DNA from: Pseudomonas fluorescens
GTDB taxonomy: Bacteria > Pseudomonadota > Gammaproteobacteria > Pseudomonadales > Pseudomonadaceae
Direction: 5' to 3'
Assembly: GCF_902497995.1 (NCBI RefSeq)
Contig: NZ_CABVII010000019.1
Span: 62,001-126,000, forward strand
Length of the DNA stretch: 64,000 nt
The notes under the pieces were generated by a model. It had not been told where the DNA came from and ran no database searches. It worked only from the letters and a program-made list of their open reading frames with translations. A program made the position numbers and the translations under genes. Below, piece by piece: positions 58,693 through 64,000 of the stretch. Every line of letters begins with the position of its first letter. Position 1 is the first letter of the stretch.

Positions 58693-60354
58693 ATGCACCA
58701 ACCCTCGCGCAACAACGACCAGCCGCTGCTGGAAATCCGTGACCTGCATATCGAAGGTCATTACGAAGACGCCTGGCATCCGCTGATCAAAGGCATCGAC
58801 CTGACCCTGCAACGCGGCGAGGTGCTGGGCCTGATCGGCGAGTCGGGTGCCGGCAAGTCGACCCTGGGCCTGGCAGCCATGGGCTATGCCCGTGACGGTT
58901 GCAAGATTACCGGCGGCTCGGTGCGTTTCGACGGCATGGAACTGTTGCAGGCCAAGCCCGAAACCCTGCGCAAACTGCGTGGGCTGCGCATTGCTTATGT
59001 GGCGCAAAGTGCCGCGGCATCGTTCAACCCGGCGCATCGGCTGATCGATCAGCACGTGGAAACGGCGGTCAACAATGGTGGCATCAGCCGCGCTCAGGCC
59101 GAAGCCGAAGCGGTGGAGCTGTACCGCGTGTTGCGCCTGCCGAATCCCGAGCAGATCGGTCAACGTTATCCGCATCAGGTGTCGGGCGGGCAACTGCAAC
59201 GGGTGATGACCGCCATGGCCATGGCCTGCCACCCGGACCTGATCATCTTCGACGAACCGACCACGGCCCTCGACGTCACCACCCAGATCGAAGTGCTGGC
59301 GGCGATTCGCGATGCGGTGAAGCAATTTGGCAGTGCGGCAATCTATATCAGCCATGACCTGGCCGTCGTCGCGCAAATGGCCGACCGCATCATGGTGCTG
59401 CGCCACGGCAAGCTGGTGGAGGAAGCCGAGACCCGCAAAATGCTCTGCGACCCGCAGGAGGACTACACCAAGTCACTGTGGGCGGTGCGCAGCTTTCGCA
59501 CCGAACCCAAGCCGTGCCCGCAACAGGAAGTGCCGTTGCTGGAACTGCGCCAGGCCTGCGCCAGCTACGGTCATACGCCTGTGCTGCACGATGTTTCGCT
59601 GAGCCTGTATCGCGGCCAGACGCTGGCAGTGATTGGTGAGTCCGGCAGTGGCAAGAGTTCGACGGCGCGGTTGATTACCGGCCTGCTGCCGCCGACTTCC
59701 GGTCAGGTGCTGTACGGCGGCGAACCCCTGCCGGCGGACTTCCGTCAGCGCAGCAAGGAGCAGTTGCGACGGGTCCAGATGATCTACCAGATCCCGGACA
59801 CCGCCTTGAATCCCCGGCAGCGGATCGTCGACATCATCGGTCGACCGCTGACGTTTTACCTCGGCCTGAAGGGCAAGGCCCTGCGCGCGCGGGTCGCCGA
59901 GTTGCTGGAAATGATCGAGCTGGATCCGGCGACGTACATGGAGCGTCAGCCCCGTGAGTTGTCCGGTGGGCAGAAGCAACGCATCTGCATTGCCCGGGCG
60001 CTGGCGGCCGATCCGCAGTTGATCATCTGCGACGAAGTGACCTCGGCACTCGATCAACTGGTGGCCGAGGGGGTCCTGAAGTTACTCAATCGTATCCAGC
60101 AGCAGCTCGGCGTCGCTTATCTGTTCATTACCCACGATGTCGCCACCGTGCGAGCGATTGCCGATGAAGTGGTGGTGATGCAGCGCGGAAGGGTAGTCGA
60201 CCACGGCTCCCGCAGCGCGATTTTCACCCCGCCGCATCAGGACTACACCGGCCTGCTGTTTTCATCCGAACCGGAAATGGATCCGGACTGGCTGGATCAC
60301 CTGCTCGCCCAGCGCGCTGGCCAACCAGCGCCTTCCAAGCTTGAAATCGTCTAA
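58693..60354 (+). CDS. Fused dipeptide-type ABC ATPase (DppD-DppF-like)
   Basis: ATG 58693 follows AAGGAG by eight bases; 553 residues with two ATPase halves. Half one: GESGAGKSTLGLAAM, VSGGQLQRVMTAMAM, IIFDEPTTALD. Half two: GESGSGKSSTARLI, LSGGQKQRICIARAL, IICDEVTSALD. In half two the Walker B Glu is kept but the following Pro is Val. Having both nucleotide-binding domains in one chain is common for such importers. Confidence 0.93.
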   Translation: MHQPSRNNDQPLLEIRDLHIEGHYEDAWHPLIKGIDLTLQRGEVLGLIGESGAGKSTLGLAAMGYARDGCKITGGSVRFDGMELLQAKPETLRKLRGLRIAYVAQSAAASFNPAHRLIDQHVETAVNNGGISRAQAEAEAVELYRVLRLPNPEQIGQRYPHQVSGGQLQRVMTAMAMACHPDLIIFDEPTTALDVTTQIEVLAAIRDAVKQFGSAAIYISHDLAVVAQMADRIMVLRHGKLVEEAETRKMLCDPQEDYTKSLWAVRSFRTEPKPCPQQEVPLLELRQACASYGHTPVLHDVSLSLYRGQTLAVIGESGSGKSSTARLITGLLPPTSGQVLYGGEPLPADFRQRSKEQLRRVQMIYQIPDTALNPRQRIVDIIGRPLTFYLGLKGKALRARVAELLEMIELDPATYMERQPRELSGGQKQRICIARALAADPQLIICDEVTSALDQLVAEGVLKLLNRIQQQLGVAYLFITHDVATVRAIADEVVVMQRGRVVDHGSRSAIFTPPHQDYTGLLFSSEPEMDPDWLDHLLAQRAGQPAPSKLEIV

Positions 60355-60363
60355 GGAATTGCC

Positions 60364-61074
60364 ATGAAAGTACTGATTGTCCACGCCCATCCCGAGCCAA
60401 ACTCTTTCACCGCCGCCCTGCGCGATCAAGCGGTAGACACCTTGAAGGCCCAAGGGCATGAAGTGCAGGTCAGTGACCTGTATGCGATGAACTGGAACCC
60501 GGTGGCCAGCGCCGAGGACTTTTCCTCACGGGAGAATCCGGACTATCTGGTCTATGCCCTGGAGCAGCGCCTGGGCGTTAAAAGCCAGTCGCTGGCGGCG
60601 GATATCCAGCAAGAACTGGACAAGCTGCTGTGGGCCGACCTGCTGATCCTCAACTTCCCGGTTTTCTGGTTCTCGGCGCCGGCGATACTCAAAGGCTGGA
60701 TCGACCGGGTACTGGTGTCGGGCGTCTGCTACGGCGGCAAGCGCTTCTATGATCAGGGCGGGCTCAGCGGCAAGAAGGCCCTGGTGACGGTGACCCTGGG
60801 CGGACGCGAGCACATGTTTGGCGAGGGCGCGATTCATGGCCCGCTGGAAGACATGTTGCGGCCGATCCTGCGCGGCACCCTGGCTTATGTCGGATTCGAG
60901 GTGCTGGAGCCGTTCGTGGCCTGGCATGTACCGTACATCAGCGACGACGCGCGCAAGGACTTCCTGCGTGGCTATCAGCAACGCCTGGAAAACATCGCCG
61001 ACGACCAACCCATCGAGTTTCCGCGCTTGTCGCAGTTCGATGAGGCGCTTTATCCGTTGCAGGCTATCAGATAA
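60364..61074 (+). CDS. NAD(P)H:quinone oxidoreductase, NQO1/flavodoxin fold
   Basis: A 236-residue flavoprotein. The N-terminal VLIVHAHPEPNSFTAALRDQ and the segment LILNFPVFWFSAPAILKGWI match KefF/NQO1-type reductases; GVCYGGKRFYDQGGLSGKKA is the second family block. It reduces quinones with two electrons. Nine bp after the ABC ATPase gene, so part of the operon; it may modify the imported compound. Confidence 0.9.
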   Translation: MKVLIVHAHPEPNSFTAALRDQAVDTLKAQGHEVQVSDLYAMNWNPVASAEDFSSRENPDYLVYALEQRLGVKSQSLAADIQQELDKLLWADLLILNFPVFWFSAPAILKGWIDRVLVSGVCYGGKRFYDQGGLSGKKALVTVTLGGREHMFGEGAIHGPLEDMLRPILRGTLAYVGFEVLEPFVAWHVPYISDDARKDFLRGYQQRLENIADDQPIEFPRLSQFDEALYPLQAIR

Positions 61075-61211
61075 GCACGGTGCGGCTGCGCCGCACCGAA
61101 CACTGCAACCACCCGCGCCAGCGCGGTTTCGGTACCCGCGCGCATGGGGGGAGGGTGGTCATCGATTGCGCTCGTCTCACCGTCCGATGTGCGGATCGTC
61201 ACTGAAGCTGG

Positions 61212-61706
61212 CTAGCGCCCGTGAGCCGCATCGGCCAATTGCCCGGTATCGACTCGAACAAAAATCGAGTCGCCGACCGCGGTCAGCACGTCCCCGGCAT
61301 ACACCTCGCAGATGACCCGGGTCTTGCGTCCGACATCACCTTCTACCTTCGCCCGCAGCGTCAGAGGAACGCCCATGGGGGTCGGCTTGATGAACTTGAT
61401 GCCAAGGTTGCCGGTGACGCAGTTGATGCGCGGAAGGCTGTCAGCTTCGCGTTGTTCCTGCCGGTAGTGATAGGCCATTGCGGCCCAGTTCGAATGGCAA
61501 TCGACCAGCATTGCAATGAGTCCGCCGTAGACCAGGTCCGGCCAGCCGCAGTACTTGGCTTCGGGCACATGCTCGGCCATCACATGCACGCCGTCCTCGT
61601 GCCAGAAGCTCTTGATGTGCAGCCCGTGGGGGTTGCTGCTGCCGCAGCCGTAACACACGCCTTCGGGCGCGGCGCTGTCTTGCAGGGAGGTGTCGAGCAG
61701 GGGCAT
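61212..61706 (-). CDS. Hotdog-fold thioesterase (PaaI/4HBT-like)
   Basis: A 164-residue protein with a hotdog fold: YCGWPDLVYGGLIAMLVDCH carries the catalytic Asp region, followed by LGIKFIKPTPMGVPLTLRAK. The N-terminal CYGCGSSNPHGLHI is a small Cys/His motif common in this subgroup. It would hydrolyse an acyl-CoA. Single gene, converging with the quinone reductase. Confidence 0.85.
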   Translation of the reverse strand: MPLLDTSLQDSAAPEGVCYGCGSSNPHGLHIKSFWHEDGVHVMAEHVPEAKYCGWPDLVYGGLIAMLVDCHSNWAAMAYHYRQEQREADSLPRINCVTGNLGIKFIKPTPMGVPLTLRAKVEGDVGRKTRVICEVYAGDVLTAVGDSIFVRVDTGQLADAAHGR

Positions 61707-61856
61707 GTCTTGTCATCCTCAGAGAAGTAAACCTCGGGTATCTTAACCTCAGTCTGGTGAGTCGGGGCTTGGTATCGATTGTCGAGAGACAATGTGCTGC
61801 CGCCCCGTCTGCGACGCCGCGCTGTCGCGCATGGAACCGGTGGGCTTTATCTTTAG

Positions 61857-61970
61857 GTAGGAGCTGGCTTGCCAGCGAAGGACGCATAGGCGCCGCGTTT
61901 ATCCTGAATGCACGCGTCATCGTTCACGTCCATCGTCGGAACGCCGCCCGGAGCAAGCTCGCTCCTACAG
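61857..61970. repeat. Diverged REP-type pair
   Basis: GTAGGAGCTGGCTTGCCAGC at the left and GAGCAAGCTCGCTCCTACAG at the right are inverted REP-type arms, separated by unrelated sequence. They lie in the gap between the thioesterase and repeat copy E. Confidence 0.75.
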
Positions 61971-62038
61971 GGGTTGGAAGTAGCCCGGCACCGGCAGGTT
62001 TCTGGTCACGAACCCTGCGGGGTTTCTCCGCGTGCCAG

Positions 62039-62908
62039 GCGGGCGGTCCCCAAAAAAGGGACCGCTGCACAGCCCGTATGGCGGACTCGTTCGCCTCAAG
62101 AAGGCGGATCGATCTGATCCAGCACCCGGTTCGCCGTGATTTCCGCCAGCATGATGCTGTTGGAAATACCCAGCAGGGCGTTGCGCGAACCGCCGTCCAG
62201 ATGATCCACCAGGTGATGGACCATCACGTCGACCGAGGCCAGCGTTTCGACCAGATAAACCACCAGGGTTTCGGTAGTGATTTCTGGGGCCACGGTAAAC
62301 ATCGTGCTGGGAGTACGCGGCGTGGCTTTGATGTCGGCAGTTGAGGGGAAGTGGAAGTCGAGGGCGCGTTCGGCGGCTTCGTTGAGTTTGTTTGAATCGG
62401 ATTTATATGGGGATGTCGGATCTGTGTCCGGGGGATTGGGTGAAGGCTTTACCATATGCGGGATCCTCAATGGAGCGCCGGCCCTCTTGCTGCTAAACGA
62501 AAAGGGAGGCAGCTGTACGCAGGTTAGCAGACCGGGGATCCAGCAAACCGGCGCGCTCTAAGGCGCCCTGCGCACAGCTACCATCGAGTGCAGGCAATGC
62601 CTGACTGATAGAGCTTGTGCACTTCACCGGAAAACCACGAGCTGCTAAACCCGATCACTGATGGGCAGTGACGGGAATAAGTTACCGAGCGGGGCAGAGG
62701 CGCACAAGCCGGCGGATTCTGGCGTAACCGTAGGCAACGGCGCAAGGTCTTGTGGCTTTCAGGAAGTAAGTTGTAGGGCGCTTAAACACGTGCCTTCTGC
62801 GGATGTTTAAAGTGCATGAGCGAACGTTTCTAAATCGGGGATGAATCGCTGACTGCACTACCTGAAGTTGACCAAATTTGTTGCATCGCACGCGCCAATC
62901 CGCAACAC
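62039..62908 (-). repeat. DUF6124 repeat cassette, copy E
   Basis: Complete cassette about 27 kb from the other four copies: 3' hairpin (GGTCCCC...GGGACC), DUF6124 gene, leader and the A-type right end CAATCCGCAACAC. It lacks the left flank that copies A and B share. The leader at about 62470-62840 is nearly identical to that of copy A. Confidence 0.9.
62096..62455 (-). CDS. DUF6124-family protein (copy E)
   Basis: A 119-residue protein from ATG 62455 (GAGGAT upstream). The first residues differ from copies A and C (MVKPSPNPPDTD), while the helical half is almost unchanged (TTETLVVYLVETLASVDVMV, HLVDHLDGGSRNALLGISNS). Intact frame. Function unknown. Confidence 0.8.
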   Translation of the reverse strand: MVKPSPNPPDTDPTSPYKSDSNKLNEAAERALDFHFPSTADIKATPRTPSTMFTVAPEITTETLVVYLVETLASVDVMVHHLVDHLDGGSRNALLGISNSIMLAEITANRVLDQIDPPS

Positions 62909-62964
62909 TTCGCTCAACAACTAACCCTCACGACCGGCGTGGCTTGACCATCTGGTTGGAGGGG

Positions 62965-62990
62965 AAAAAGCCGGCGCGAGCCGGTTTTTT
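62965..62990 (+). terminator. Rho-independent terminator
   Basis: CCGGC and GCCGG pair around GCGA, with A5 before and T6 after. It lies between repeat copy E and the broken NYN gene. The plus-strand gene it once served is not visible. Confidence 0.85.
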
Positions 62991-63009
62991 CGTTTCTGAA
63001 GTACGAAAA

Positions 63010-63365
63010 ATGCAGGGATCGCCTGAGCTAGAGCCTCAGCGCACTCGCATCTACATCGACGGATACAACTTTTACTACGGCTGCTTACGGGGGCTCCTTA
63101 CAAGTGGCTGGATCTGCAGGCGTACCACGACGCAATCACCGGACAGATCGACCCTGTCATTGTCACTAACGACACGGACATTGCACCGGCGCTGGAAATG
63201 ATCAGGGCATACACCCAGGTAATTATAGGTGCAGTCGTCCCGACAACTGATCACACCCGACCACCCAACACCGACCTGGTGCAGCACGCGCACTGGACGC
63301 GTAGGCAAATCAATTCGAGCGAACTTGCATCCTGCGTCGACTCGGCCAAATGGGCAATGCATTGA
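63010..63365 (+). pseudogene. NYN-domain (PIN-like RNase) protein, frameshifted and internally deleted
   Basis: ATG 63010 opens MQGSPELEPQRTRIYIDGYN and FYYGCLRG, the NYN start with its first catalytic Asp. Sense then moves to another frame at about 63090: PYKWLDLQAYHDAITGQIDP and VIVTNDTDIAPALEMIRAYT, ending at TGA 63365. The TNDTD motif is the second acidic cluster. Residues that should lie between the two parts are missing. NYN proteins act as predicted RNases. Confidence 0.75.
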
Positions 63366-63396
63366 GCGATGAAAACGTCATTTTTGTACGCTTCTA

Positions 63397-63505
63397 CGTG
63401 AAATCTGAGTCCTGATCCTTCTGCGCGAAGTGCGGATTTCAATCTCAGGCGCGTTCTTTTCTGACCCGAAAACGGAAGCCGACTTTTTCAACACAATCGA
63501 CCCAT
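63397..63505. repeat. Fragment of the MITE-like element
   Basis: From CGTGAAATCTGAGTCC to CACAATCGACCCA this matches 25258-25363, including the terminal motif ACTTTTTCAACA. The left end of the element is missing. It follows directly on the broken NYN gene. Confidence 0.65.
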
Positions 63506-63595
63506 TGCAGCCGTTCGGTAGCGACAGCTTAGTACCTGCCGCTAACACCGAGAGGCACAAAGAAAACATTCAAAACTGAACATGCAAGCGGGTAA

Positions 63596-64000
63596 TTATC
63601 GGTCGAAACGATGCAGTGTCTGCTCCAGTCCTTCCCGACATTCAGCGACCATGCGCGTCACCAATTCGGCGCAGGTCGGAATGTCGTCGACCAATCCAAT
63701 GACCTGACTGGCGCAGATAAGTCCGGCGGTTACGTCACCCGACTCCAGGCTCACGAGCCCCCGGTTGCCCGACAATAGGTGCTGTAAATCATCATAAGTC
63801 GCGCCGCCAGGGCGCCGCTCAAGAGCAACGATTTCTTGTGAGACGATATTGGTAAAGAATCGGGCGGTTCGCTTGAGCGTCCGCTTGATCAGGGTCGTGT
63901 CACGCTCTGTCGCGGCTAACAAAGCAGTCTTGATATCGTCGTGGATGGCGGACTCTTGGGTCAGCATAAAACGTGTACCCATATTCACACCGTCAGCACC
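63596..64000 (-). CDS. Nitronate monooxygenase-type flavoprotein, C-terminal part (runs off the window)
   Basis: The minus strand enters at the window edge with GADGVNMGTRFML, the phosphate-binding end of the NMO TIM barrel, and continues with ESAIHDDIKTALLAATERDT and VIGLVDDIPTCAELVTRMVA to the stop at 63596. About 135 residues are visible. Such FMN enzymes oxidise nitronates or reduce enoyl groups. N-terminus outside the window. Confidence 0.82.
   Translation of the reverse strand, partial: GADGVNMGTRFMLTQESAIHDDIKTALLAATERDTTLIKRTLKRTARFFTNIVSQEIVALERRPGGATYDDLQHLLSGNRGLVSLESGDVTAGLICASQVIGLVDDIPTCAELVTRMVAECREGLEQTLHRFDR

Noticed and set aside
62682..62891. Small minus-strand ORF reading HVFKRPTTYFLKATRP, also seen in the other repeat copies
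   Set aside because: It falls inside the conserved leader; the stems are conserved better than any reading frame, copies differ in frame ends, and there is no ribosome site.

Overview
The window reads as chromosomal DNA of a Pseudomonas, most likely of the fluorescens group. The reasons are the aruHI/aruRS-type arginine transaminase locus in its usual gene neighbourhood, Pseudomonas REP repeats (45681-45774, 54504-54602, 61857-61970), several copies of a DUF6124-type gene, and GC-rich coding style throughout. There are no rRNA or tRNA genes and no CRISPR array. All calls come from reading the sequence and from recognising protein families; no search was run.

Layout. 1-5.1 kb: a DUF3313-like lipoprotein (cut by the window edge), an outer-membrane-type transporter, an arylsulfatase broken by an internal deletion, a periplasmic HAD phosphatase and a MAPEG protein. 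5.2-11.2 kb: a probable catabolic/detoxification island with a diiron protein, two AraC regulators, an epoxide-hydrolase-like enzyme, a cupin dioxygenase and a TauD/TfdA dioxygenase. 11.6-18 kb: stand-alone genes (histidine kinase, Nudix, Mut7-C protein, phage antirepressor-like protein, universal stress protein, three small unknown proteins). 18.1-23.3 kb: an operon for a polar amino-acid ABC importer that includes an AstE-like deacylase and is followed by an RpiR regulator.

23.5-35.4 kb is an accessory, decaying region. It holds gene stubs (ilvA, aspT-like, DUF2384, AbiEii), transposase stubs (IS1182-like, IS1595-like), a MITE-like element and a long palindrome. Its main feature is four copies (A-D) of a repeat cassette whose full form is a DUF6124 gene plus a conserved structured leader of about 370 bp and a 3' hairpin; a fifth copy (E) lies at 62.0-62.9 kb. 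Toxin-antitoxin genes (DinJ/YafQ, AbiEi with a truncated AbiEii) and an unknown two-gene membrane operon lie between or directly against these copies. In copy D the leader sits in front of that operon instead of DUF6124. This modular leader/cassette is the strongest candidate for an undescribed system.

35.8-40.2 kb: an XRE-cupin regulator, an FMN/FAD/Fe-S oxidoreductase, a class II aldolase and a TetR regulator. 40.3-54.4 kb: the arginine transaminase region, with response regulator, periplasmic solute-binding protein, hybrid histidine kinase, amino-acid permease, enoyl-CoA hydratase, acyl-CoA dehydrogenase, ADP-forming acyl-CoA synthetase, AruI decarboxylase, AruH transaminase and aldehyde dehydrogenase. 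Together these could take up arginine, convert it to 2-ketoarginine, 4-guanidinobutyraldehyde and 4-guanidinobutyrate, and perhaps on to a CoA thioester. 54.6-61.1 kb: an Rrf2-type regulator divergent from a dipeptide-type ABC transporter and a quinone reductase. The window ends with a thioesterase, repeat copy E, a broken NYN-domain gene and the C-terminal part of a nitronate monooxygenase.
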